From assembly GCF_002920615.1 (NCBI RefSeq), contig NZ_PQSU01000025.1, positions 1-64,000 on the forward strand: a stretch of 64,000 nucleotides of DNA, in the 5' to 3' direction. The translations under genes were made by a program, and so were the position numbers. Below are positions 15,823 to 23,973 of this stretch, one piece after another. Each line of letters starts with the position of its first letter. Position 1 is the stretch's first letter. Below the pieces are notes generated by a model. The model did not search any database. It was not told the DNA's origin and saw only the letters and a list, made by a program, of their open reading frames with translations. Source of the stretch: Streptomyces sp. Ru62. GTDB taxonomy: Bacteria > Actinomycetota > Actinomycetes > Streptomycetales > Streptomycetaceae.

Positions 15823-17229
15823 ATGAGTGTGTCCAAGTCCAAGGAGAACGCCTCGCCCGGTGTCCTCGACGCCCTGCGGGCCACGCCCCGCTCGGTCCGC
15901 TACCTCCTCGGCGGTGTGCTGCTCAACCAGCTCGGCGCCTTCGTGCAGACCTTCCTGGTGCTGTACCTGACGCACCGCGGGTACGGCGTCGACAAGGCGG
16001 GCTTCCTGCTCGGCGCCTACGGCGTGGGCGCTGTGCTGGGCACCGTCCTCGGCGGCGAACTGACCTCCCGGCTCGGCAGCCGCAACACCATCACCACGGC
16101 CATGAGCTGCTCGGCCGTGCTGGTCTTCCTCATCCCCTGGCTGGCCGACCCCGGCGACTACCCCGTCCTGCTCGGTATGGTCGTCGTCCTCGGCCTGATG
16201 ACGCAGTCGTACCGCCCGGCCGCCTCCGCGCTGCTGAGCGACCTGATGCCGGACGAGTTCCGTGTCATGGGCTTCTCCATGCTGCGCATCGCCATGAACA
16301 TCGGCGCCGCCGCCGGCCCGCTGCTCGCCGCGGGCCTCATCCAGATCGACTGGAACCTGCTGTTCTGGGTGGACGGTTCGACCGCGCTGGCCTACGCCCT
16401 GCTCGCCGCGTCCCTGCTGCCCCGGCCGGCACCGGCCACCGGTGAGCAGGAACCCGGCGCCGCACAGGAGGCCCACCGCTCGGCGTACGGGACCATGGTG
16501 CGCGACCACCGCTTCCTGCTCTACCTGACCTCCATGCTGCTCAGCGCCCTGGTGTACGCACAGTTCTTCGCGGTGCTGCCGGTCGACCTCGACGAGGCGG
16601 GCCACTCCACCGCCCTGTACAGCGGTGTGCTGACCCTGTCCTCGGCCCTGCTGATCAGCTTCGAACTCGCGGTGACCGCACGGATCAGCCGCTGGCGTGC
16701 GAGCACCGCCGCGACGGTGGGCACGTTCGTCTACTGCCTCGGCATCGCCGGCTACGGCCTGCCCGGCAGCGTGCCCGCGCTGGTCCTGCTGACCACCGCC
16801 GTCAGCGTGGGCGGTCTCATGATCAGCGGACCGACCCTGTGGGCGCACCCGGCGAAGGCCGACGAGAAGGTCCGCGGCCGCTACATCGCCGCGTCCCAGA
16901 CCGTGTTCGGCCTCGGCTCGGCGGTCGGCCCGGCCCTCGGCATGCTGATGTGGACCCACTACGGCGACGGTGTCTGGGCGACCTGCGCGGTCCTCGGCAC
17001 GGTGGCGGCGGCCCTGGCCTTCGCCGGCCTGCGCTCGTCGGACGAACCACGGAGCACGGCCGAGCGGACGGACACGGCCGAGCGGACGCTCACGGCCGAG
17101 GAGTCCGTCGGGGCCGAGGACGCCGACGGGGCGCAGGTGACCGTCGTGGCGGACGACGCCGACGGAGCCCACCTGACCGTCGCAGCCGAGGAGGCCCCCG
17201 GCGAGACCGCGATCCCCAGCGGACGCTGA
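15823..17229 (+). CDS. MFS transporter, probable product exporter
   Basis: 468 residues with about 12 hydrophobic helices of the major facilitator superfamily; helix 1 is preceded by SVRYLLGGVLLNQLGAFVQTF and the loop after helix 2 carries GGELTSRLGSRNTITT. The last 60 residues are acidic and hydrophilic (TAERTDTAERTLTAEE) and predicted cytoplasmic. The start is ATG 15823 with GAAGGTGAAG just upstream. Position between the FAD oxidase and the DDAH-like gene suggests export of, and self-protection against, the cluster product. Confidence 0.85.
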   Translation: MSVSKSKENASPGVLDALRATPRSVRYLLGGVLLNQLGAFVQTFLVLYLTHRGYGVDKAGFLLGAYGVGAVLGTVLGGELTSRLGSRNTITTAMSCSAVLVFLIPWLADPGDYPVLLGMVVVLGLMTQSYRPAASALLSDLMPDEFRVMGFSMLRIAMNIGAAAGPLLAAGLIQIDWNLLFWVDGSTALAYALLAASLLPRPAPATGEQEPGAAQEAHRSAYGTMVRDHRFLLYLTSMLLSALVYAQFFAVLPVDLDEAGHSTALYSGVLTLSSALLISFELAVTARISRWRASTAATVGTFVYCLGIAGYGLPGSVPALVLLTTAVSVGGLMISGPTLWAHPAKADEKVRGRYIAASQTVFGLGSAVGPALGMLMWTHYGDGVWATCAVLGTVAAALAFAGLRSSDEPRSTAERTDTAERTLTAEESVGAEDADGAQVTVVADDADGAHLTVAAEEAPGETAIPSGR

Positions 17230-17314
17230 ACGACCGACACCTCCGCCCACCCGGCCCGCCCCCTCCACCGCGCGCGGGCCGGACACCACACCACCGACGA
17301 ACCCGCGGCCCCCT

Positions 17315-17362
17315 CCCCACCCCTGAACCAGGCCTCTCCCCCACCCCTGAACCAGGCCTGTC
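17315..17362. repeat. tandem direct repeat, two units of about 22 bp
   Basis: CCCACCCCTGAACCAGGCCT occurs twice (about 17315-17334 and 17339-17358) in the 222-base gap between the MFS gene and the DDAH-like gene. It lies directly before the three hairpin units at 17366-17432. Confidence 0.75.
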
Positions 17363-17365
17363 CAG

Positions 17366-17432
17366 CTCACCACCCGTGAGCCCCCTCCCCCTCACCACCC
17401 GTGAGACCCGTCCGTACCTCATCACCCATGAG
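17366..17432. promoter_or_regulatory. three copies of a short palindromic unit upstream of the DDAH-like gene
   Basis: CTCACCACCCGTGAG at 17366-17380 and 17391-17405, and CTCATCACCCATGAG at 17418-17432. Each is a 5-bp inverted repeat around CACCC or its equivalent. In the third copy both arms changed together (C to T, G to A), so pairing is kept. Spacings are 25 and 27 bases. They end 9 bases before the AAGGAG of the next gene. An operator array or a folded leader RNA would both fit. Confidence 0.6.
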
Positions 17433-17451
17433 AAAAGCCGAAGGAGCAACC

Positions 17452-18318
17452 GTGCCGGTCACCGACACCATCGCGCCCAGCGTCTCGACGCACCCGGCGG
17501 AGCAGCCCGTCCGCACCGCCACCCGCCGCAGGCTGCTGATGTGCCGGCCCCGGCACTACGACGTGACGTACTCGATCAACCCCTGGATGAACCCCGGCCG
17601 CAGCACCGACACCATGCTCGCGGTGCGCCAGTGGGAGCAGTTGCGCGACCTCTACCTCGAACTGGGCCACAGCGTCGAGGAGATCAAGCCGGTCGAGGGG
17701 CTGCCGGACATGGTGTTCGCGGCCAACGGCGCCACCGTCGTCGACGGCAGGGTCTTCGGCGCCCGCTTCCGGCACGCCGAGCGCACCGCCGAGGGGCCCG
17801 CCTACCTGCGCTGGTTCGAGGAGCACGGCTACCAGGACGTGCTGTGGCCCGAGCACATCAACGAGGGCGAGGGTGATCTCCTCACCGTCGGCCGCCGGAT
17901 CCTGGCCGGGACCGGCTTCCGCACCGACATCCGCGCCCACGCCGAGGCGCAGGAGTTCTTCGGGCTGCCGGTCACCTCGCTGACGCTGGTCAACCCGAGG
18001 CACTACCACCTGGACACCGCCCTCGCGGTCCTGTCCGACGACGAGATCATGTACTACCCCGACGCCTTCACACCGGGCAGCCAGGCCGTACTGCGGGCCC
18101 TGTTCCCCCACGCGGTGATCGCCACGGCGGAGGACGCCGCCGTCTTCGGGCTCAACGCCTTCTCCGACGGACGCCATGTGCTGCTGCCGACCGCGGCGAA
18201 GGGACTCCAGGCCCAGTTGCGTGCCCGTGGCTTCGAGCCGATCGGGGTCGAGCTCACCGAACTGCTCAAGGCGGGCGGCAGCGTCAAGTGCTGCACGCTG
18301 GAGCTGCGCGACCGCTGA
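17452..18318 (+). CDS. DDAH-superfamily enzyme (arginine/dimethylarginine hydrolase-like)
   Basis: 288 residues, guanidino-group-modifying superfamily (DDAH, arginine deiminase, amidinotransferase). Conserved features are the opening LLMCRPRHYDVTYSINPWM, the substrate segment LPDMVFAANGA, NEGEGDLL, the catalytic His region NPRHYHLDTALAVL and the terminal nucleophile GGSVKCCTLEL (Cys280/281). The family attacks a guanidinium carbon through a Cys thiolate. A very similar gene accompanies ornithine aminotransferase in many Streptomyces, so this may be a recruited housekeeping enzyme. GTG 17452 is chosen: AAGGAG is 5 bases upstream, whereas the earlier in-frame starts fall inside the repeats. Its role in a hydrazine pathway is unclear; it might act on a guanidino or amidino group. 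Confidence 0.8.
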   Translation: MPVTDTIAPSVSTHPAEQPVRTATRRRLLMCRPRHYDVTYSINPWMNPGRSTDTMLAVRQWEQLRDLYLELGHSVEEIKPVEGLPDMVFAANGATVVDGRVFGARFRHAERTAEGPAYLRWFEEHGYQDVLWPEHINEGEGDLLTVGRRILAGTGFRTDIRAHAEAQEFFGLPVTSLTLVNPRHYHLDTALAVLSDDEIMYYPDAFTPGSQAVLRALFPHAVIATAEDAAVFGLNAFSDGRHVLLPTAAKGLQAQLRARGFEPIGVELTELLKAGGSVKCCTLELRDR

Positions 18319-18350
18319 GCCGCCGACACCTCTCCCAGAAAAGGATCGCC

Positions 18351-18854
18351 ATGTCCTCCGCGCTCGCGACTGCGGACAGCCGTACCCGCCTGCTCGACCT
18401 GCTCGCCAGGGGCGGCGCCCGCTACCGCCTGCTGAACCACGCACCGCAGGGACGCACCGACCTGGCCAGCGCGCTGCGCGGCCACCGGCTGGACCAGGCC
18501 GCGAAGAGCCTGGTCATCAGGGTGGCGCTGAGCAGCAAGCGGCGCCGGTACGTGATCGCGGTGGTGCCCGGGGACCGCAGGGTCGACCTGACCGCGCTCG
18601 CCGCGCTGTACGCGGGCCGGGAGGCGTCCTTCGCGGCGCGGGAGGTCGCCGAGCGGCTGACGGGCTGTGTCAGCGGCTGCATCATGCCGTTGAGCTTCGA
18701 CCCGGAACTGGAGGTGGTCGCCGACCCGGCCCTCCTCACGCACGAGGAGATCTTCTTCAACACGGGACGCCTCGACGAGTCGGTGGCCCTGCGCACGGCC
18801 TGCTACCGCACGCTGGTCGCGCCCCGCGTGGCCGCGATGACAAGCGCCCCCTGA
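18351..18854 (+). CDS. YbaK/EbsC-type aminoacyl-tRNA deacylase-like protein
   Basis: 167 residues of the YbaK/ProX (tRNA-editing) fold: RTRLLDLLARGGARYRLLNHAPQGRT, AAKSLVIRV, YVIAVVPGDRRVDL, the FAAREVAERLTGCVSGCIMPLSF segment and FFNTGRLDESVALRT. Family members hydrolyse mischarged aminoacyl-tRNAs in trans. It starts 32 bases after the DDAH-like gene with AAAAGGA upstream and is the last gene of the rightward arm. In a pathway that makes N6-hydroxylysine and uses a MetRS-like enzyme, clearing tRNA charged with a non-protein amino acid is a plausible self-protection role, but that is inference. Confidence 0.75.
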   Translation: MSSALATADSRTRLLDLLARGGARYRLLNHAPQGRTDLASALRGHRLDQAAKSLVIRVALSSKRRRYVIAVVPGDRRVDLTALAALYAGREASFAAREVAERLTGCVSGCIMPLSFDPELEVVADPALLTHEEIFFNTGRLDESVALRTACYRTLVAPRVAAMTSAP

Positions 18855-18875
18855 ACGACCGTTGGTCCGCGGGCG

Positions 18876-18898
18876 TTGTCAGTGGCGACGTATAGCGT
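18876..18898 (+). promoter_or_regulatory. DNA-damage (RecA-NDp / PafBC type) promoter motif
   Basis: TTGTCAGTGGC (18876-18886), six bases, then TAGCGT (18893-18898). This matches the published Streptomyces/mycobacterial consensus TTGTCAGTGGC-N6-TAGggT of the RecA-independent damage-inducible promoter, differing only in the two weakly conserved bases. It lies 38 bases before the ATG of the DnaN paralogue in the same direction. Confidence 0.8.
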
Positions 18899-18936
18899 GC
18901 GCGGTTCAACGGCTTCGACGTGTGGGGGATGTGCTG

Positions 18937-20067
18937 ATGGAGTTCCGGATCGAGCGGGGTGCTCTCGCGGACGCCGTGGGATGGGCGGCCAAGTCGCTGC
19001 CCGCCCGTTCGCCCGTGCCCGTGCTGGGCGGGTTGATGCTGGACGCCCGGGAGGGGCGGCTGCGCATCTCCGGTTTCGACTACGAGGCTTCCGCCGACAT
19101 CGAGGTGGCGGCGAAGACCCCGGTATCCGGTCAGGTGCTCGTGCCCGGGCGCCGGCTGCTCGACATCTGCCGGGTGCTGCCCGATGCGATGGTGCGGTGC
19201 GCGCTGGAGGGTGCGCGCTTCACGATGGACGGGGGCGGTACGCGCTTCGGGCTGTCGACGCTGCCCGCGCAGGAGTACCCGGCGCTGCCCGGGCTTCCGG
19301 CCTGTCGCGGAGTGGTGGACGCGGCCGAGCTCGCCGCCGCCGTCGGCCAGGTCGTGATCGCGGCGGGCCGGGACGACACGCTCCCGGTGCTCACGGGGAT
19401 CCAGGTGCGGCTGGACGGCGAGTCGATGACGCTGGCCGCCTCGGACCGGTACCGCTACGCCGTGCGCACGCTGTCCTGGCAACCCGGGGAGGCCGGCTCC
19501 GAGGCCGTGGAGGTGGTGGTACCCGGCCGCAGGCTGACCGAGATCTCCCGTTCGCTGGCGAAGTCCGGACCGATCCGTGTCGGGCTGAACGGCTCGGGCG
19601 GCGGCCTGATCTCGTTCGAGGGAGCCGGGATGCGTACGACGCTGCGGCTGCTGGAAGGACGGCTGCCGCGCTACGACAAGCTGTTCGCGCTGGACGGCCC
19701 GGCAGTCGCGGTCGCACGGCGGGAGCCGCTCGCTGACGCGGTCCGCCGTGTCGCGGTCGTCGCGGAGCCCGACAGCCCCATCCGGCTCGACTTCTCCGCC
19801 CAGGGCACCGTCCTGCTTCAGGCGGGGTACGAGGACGACGTCGCTTCGCAGCGGCTCGCGGCCACGTTGGAGGGCGCCGACGACATGGCGGTCGCCTTCA
19901 ATCCGGCGTACCTGCTGGAAGCCCTCGCTTCCTTCAACGCTCCACAGATCCGCTTCGAGCTCCTGGGCCCCGGCCGGCGGGCCATGCTGAGCGGCGTGCC
20001 GGACGCGGACCACCCGGCACGGGAGGACCACCGCCATCTGCTGATGTCGGTACGCCAGTTGAGCTGA
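18937..20067 (+). CDS. DNA polymerase III beta-subunit (sliding clamp) paralogue
   Basis: 376 residues spanning the three tandem DnaN domains. Examples are FRIERGALADAVGWAAKSLPARSPVPVLGGLML in domain 1, LPVLTGIQVRLDGESMTLAASDRYRYAVR in domain 2, and AFNPAYLLEAL with the C-terminal LLMSVRQL replacing the usual LM(P)MR(L) end. The housekeeping dnaN lies beside dnaA at the origin; no dnaA, recF or DnaA boxes are here, so this is a second copy. It follows a DNA-damage promoter motif, pointing to a repair or translesion clamp. A BGC-linked resistance copy, as griR for griselimycin, is the alternative. GTG 18931 is a possible earlier start. Confidence 0.85.
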   Translation: MEFRIERGALADAVGWAAKSLPARSPVPVLGGLMLDAREGRLRISGFDYEASADIEVAAKTPVSGQVLVPGRRLLDICRVLPDAMVRCALEGARFTMDGGGTRFGLSTLPAQEYPALPGLPACRGVVDAAELAAAVGQVVIAAGRDDTLPVLTGIQVRLDGESMTLAASDRYRYAVRTLSWQPGEAGSEAVEVVVPGRRLTEISRSLAKSGPIRVGLNGSGGGLISFEGAGMRTTLRLLEGRLPRYDKLFALDGPAVAVARREPLADAVRRVAVVAEPDSPIRLDFSAQGTVLLQAGYEDDVASQRLAATLEGADDMAVAFNPAYLLEALASFNAPQIRFELLGPGRRAMLSGVPDADHPAREDHRHLLMSVRQLS

Positions 20068-20139
20068 CGCAAGAGGCCGATGGTCATCCAGCGCTCACAC
20101 CTCCCCGGAGCGGCCGAACACCCGGTGCGGACACGCAAA

Positions 20140-20175
20140 GGCCGCCCGACCCGCTCCCCGGCAGGTCGGACGGCC
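20140..20175. terminator. bidirectional hairpin between dnaN paralogue and ychF
   Basis: Arms 20140-20151 and 20164-20175 pair at 11 of 12 positions around a 12-base loop, between two convergent genes. Confidence 0.75.
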
Positions 20176-20189
20176 CTTCACCGCACGTG

Positions 20190-21278
<1,089 letters not shown>

Positions 21279-21462
21279 GTTGCGACTTCCCGTAGTGAGT
21301 GGGCCAGGGGCTGCCAGGGGCCAGAGACCGACACTGGCCGATCCACCAGTTTACGGCGTCGCGCGCGCCCGCCTCACGACAGCGGTGTTCGCCCGGCCAA
21401 GCTCTGGCCATCGGCGTGTCTCGCGGCCGATTCGGCACATAAACAGACCTAGGTTGGTCCCT

Positions 21463-22089
21463 GTGGAGCAATACGGATCGCGACCCCCGAACGACGGACC
21501 GCGACGTGGCACGCCCCCGTCGGCCCCGCTGCCGGCGCAGGGACGGCGCCGGGCGGACGGCGAGCGCGGGCCCGGCGGGCGCGGGCCCGGCGGCGTCCGG
21601 CGTGGGCCCGGCGGTGTGCGCCGGCCCGCGCCCGGTGACGGACGGACCGCGCGGCCGGTGCGGGAACCGGGGCCCGGTGCGGCGGGCGGGCCGCTGCCCG
21701 GCGCGCGGCTGCCCAACCCGCGGCTGACCGGGCTCGGCAGCGGCCTGTTCTGCCTCGCGGCCATGTTCCTGCTCGGCTGGCTGGACCAGCTGCTGTTCGG
21801 CGCCTCCCCGACGGTCTACGGCGTGCTGTTCCTGCCGGTGTGCGTGCTGACCGCGCTGTGGGTGCGCGAGGGGGACGTGCTGACCGCGCCCGTCGTCGTA
21901 CCGATCGCGTTCGCCGTCGGGCTGCTGCCGGTCGCCGAGGACGGCGGGGGGCTGCTCGGCCGCCTGATGGGGCTGGTCACCGGGCTCGCCACCCAGGCGG
22001 GCTGGCTGTACGCGGGGACGCTCGCCGCCGGGGTGATCGTGCTCGTCCGCCGGGTGCGGTGGGTGCGACGGCGCCGGCGCCGGAGCTGA
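21463..22089 (+). CDS. DUF6542-like membrane protein
   Basis: 208 residues. A disordered, Pro/Gly/Arg-rich N-terminal half (residues 1-85) precedes four hydrophobic helices (GLGSGLFCLAAMFLLGWL, VYGVLFLPVCVLTALWV, APVVVPIAFAVGLLPV, GWLYAGTLAAGVIVLV) and a very basic tail (RRVRWVRRRRRRS). This layout matches the small Streptomyces membrane family found next to ychF and ppgK; function is unknown. The GTG start has AGG about 9 bases upstream. Its stop lies 26 bases from the convergent ppgK stop. Confidence 0.75.
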   Translation: MEQYGSRPPNDGPRRGTPPSAPLPAQGRRRADGERGPGGRGPGGVRRGPGGVRRPAPGDGRTARPVREPGPGAAGGPLPGARLPNPRLTGLGSGLFCLAAMFLLGWLDQLLFGASPTVYGVLFLPVCVLTALWVREGDVLTAPVVVPIAFAVGLLPVAEDGGGLLGRLMGLVTGLATQAGWLYAGTLAAGVIVLVRRVRWVRRRRRRS

Positions 22090-22115
22090 CGCCGCCGGCG
22101 CCCCGCCCCCGGCGG

Positions 22116-22862
22116 CTAGGCGCGCTGGGCCGCTCTCATCGCCGCGCCCACGATCCCCGCGTTGTTCTCCAGCTGGGCGGGGACGATCTCGGCCTTGACG
22201 CCCTCGATGAGGTGCAGGAACTTGTTCGCCTTGCGGCTGACCCCGCCGCCGATGATGAACAGCTCCGGCGAGAACAGCATCTCCACGTGGGCCAGGTACT
22301 TCTGGACCCGGTGCGCCCACTGCTCCCAGCTGAGGTCGTGGTCCTCCTTGGCCTTGCTGGAGGCGCGCTTCTCGGCGTCGTGGCCGTCCAGCTCCAGGTG
22401 GCCCAGCTCGGTGTTGGGGAGCAGGGCGCCGTCCACGAAGACGGCGCTGCCGATGCCCGTGCCGAAGGTGAGCAGGACGACCGTGCCCTTGCGGCCCCGG
22501 CCGGCGCCGAACTCCATCTCGGCGACGCCCGCCGCGTCCGCGTCGTTGACCACGGTCACCGGCAGGCCGCCGAGCCGGCCGCTGAACAACGCGCGCGCGT
22601 CCGTGTCGATCCAGCTCTTGTCGACGTTCGCCGCCGTACGGACCGTGGCGCCGCCGGTGACCACGCCGGGGAAGGTCAGGCCGACCGGGCCCGTCCACCC
22701 GAAGTGGTCCACCACCTGTTTCACCCCGTCCGCCACGCCGTCGGGCGTCGCCGGGTGCGGGGTGAGCACCTTGCAGCGCTCCTGGGCCAGGTCGCCCCGG
22801 TCCAGATCCACTGGGGCGCCCTTGATGCCGGATCCGCCGATGTCCACGCCGAAGATCTGCAT
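22116..22862 (-). CDS. ppgK: polyphosphate glucokinase
   Basis: 248 residues, ROK family. FGVDIGGSGIKGAPVDL carries the phosphate loop, VVNDADAAGVAEMEFG the sugar-binding Asn-Asp, and VVLLTFGTGIGSAVF with LGHLELDGHDAEKRAS follows. This is the actinobacterial strictly polyphosphate- or polyphosphate/ATP-dependent glucokinase rather than the ATP enzyme GlkA. The start is ATG 22862. It probably shares no operon with the ispH gene upstream on the same strand, which ends 29 bases away. Confidence 0.95.
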   Translation of the reverse strand: MQIFGVDIGGSGIKGAPVDLDRGDLAQERCKVLTPHPATPDGVADGVKQVVDHFGWTGPVGLTFPGVVTGGATVRTAANVDKSWIDTDARALFSGRLGGLPVTVVNDADAAGVAEMEFGAGRGRKGTVVLLTFGTGIGSAVFVDGALLPNTELGHLELDGHDAEKRASSKAKEDHDLSWEQWAHRVQKYLAHVEMLFSPELFIIGGGVSRKANKFLHLIEGVKAEIVPAQLENNAGIVGAAMRAAQRA

Positions 22863-22891
22863 GGCACCACGTTACGACGGACCACCGACGG

Positions 22892-23908
22892 TCACGCCAC
22901 GGAGGTGCCGCTCCCGCCGCGCTCGGCGACCAGCGCCGCCGCCTCCTCGCGCAGGTCGCGGCGGAGTTCCTTGGGCAGCGAGAAGGTGATCGACTCCTCG
23001 GCGGCCTTGACGATCTCCACGTCTCCGTAACCGCGCTCGGCGAGCCACTGGAGGACCTGCTCGACGAGCACGTCGGGCACGGAGGCGCCGGAGGTGACGC
23101 CGACGGTCGTCACGCCCTCCAGCCAGGCTTCGTCGATCTCGTCCGCGAAGTCCACCAGGTAGGCCTCGCGGGCGCCGGCGAGCTTGGCGACCTCGACCAG
23201 CCGCTTGGAGTTGGAGGAGTTGCGCGAGCCGACGACGATGACCAGCTCGGCCTCGGCGCCCATCTGCTTCACGGCGAGCTGCCGGTTCTGGGTGGCGTAG
23301 CAGATGTCGTCGCTGGGCGGGGAGACGAGACCGGGGAACTTCGTCTTCAGGGCGTCGACGGTCTCCATGGTCTCGTCCACGGAGAGGGTGGTCTGGGAGA
23401 GCCAGACGACCTTGGACGGGTCGCGGACCTCGACCTTGGCGACGTCCTCGGGGCCGTCGACGAGCTGGATGTGGTCGGGGGCCTCGCCGGAGGTGCCGAT
23501 GACCTCCTCGTGGCCCTCGTGGCCGATCAGGAGGATGTCGTAGTCCTCCTTGGCGTACCGGACGGCTTCCTTGTGGACCTTGGTGACCAGGGGGCAGGTG
23601 GCGTCGATGGTGGCGAGCCGGCCCTGGCGGGCCTCCTCGTGCACGACGGGGGCGACGCCGTGCGCGGAGAACATGACGATGTTGCCGGGCGGCACCTCCT
23701 CCGTCCGCTCGACGAAGATCGCGCCCTTCTTCTCCAGGGTCTGCACGACGTACTTGTTGTGGACGATCTCGTGCCGGACGTAGATCGGGGCCCCGTACTG
23801 TTCCAGGGCCTTCTCGACGGCGATCACGGCGCGGTCCACGCCGGCGCAGTAGCCCCGGGGGGCGGCGAGCAGGACACGGCGGCCAGAGGAAGCGGTCATG
23901 GGTCCCAT
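22892..23908 (-). CDS. ispH: 4-hydroxy-3-methylbut-2-enyl diphosphate reductase
   Basis: 338 residues, last enzyme of the MEP isoprenoid pathway, a [4Fe-4S] enzyme. The three cluster Cys are in PRGYCAGVDRA, DATCPLVTKVH and DICYATQNRQ; the substrate signatures RHEIVHNKYVV, FSAHGVAP and VVGSRNSSNS are intact. ATG 23908 (MGPMTASSG) or 23899 could be the start; neither has a clear ribosome-binding site. Downstream on the same strand is ppgK. It feeds isoprenoid supply together with the cis-prenyltransferase at 52410-53183. Confidence 0.96.
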   Translation of the reverse strand: MGPMTASSGRRVLLAAPRGYCAGVDRAVIAVEKALEQYGAPIYVRHEIVHNKYVVQTLEKKGAIFVERTEEVPPGNIVMFSAHGVAPVVHEEARQGRLATIDATCPLVTKVHKEAVRYAKEDYDILLIGHEGHEEVIGTSGEAPDHIQLVDGPEDVAKVEVRDPSKVVWLSQTTLSVDETMETVDALKTKFPGLVSPPSDDICYATQNRQLAVKQMGAEAELVIVVGSRNSSNSKRLVEVAKLAGAREAYLVDFADEIDEAWLEGVTTVGVTSGASVPDVLVEQVLQWLAERGYGDVEIVKAAEESITFSLPKELRRDLREEAAALVAERGGSGTSVA

Positions 23909-23973
23909 CGTAAGGCCGGGTCCGGGGGCGCCGGGATCGCGTGCCGACGGCCGCGCGGGGAAGACTTGGGCGT

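Noticed and set aside
18937..20067. Chromosomal origin or housekeeping dnaN locus
   Set aside because: No dnaA, recF or gyrB nearby and no DnaA-box cluster in the flanking sequence.
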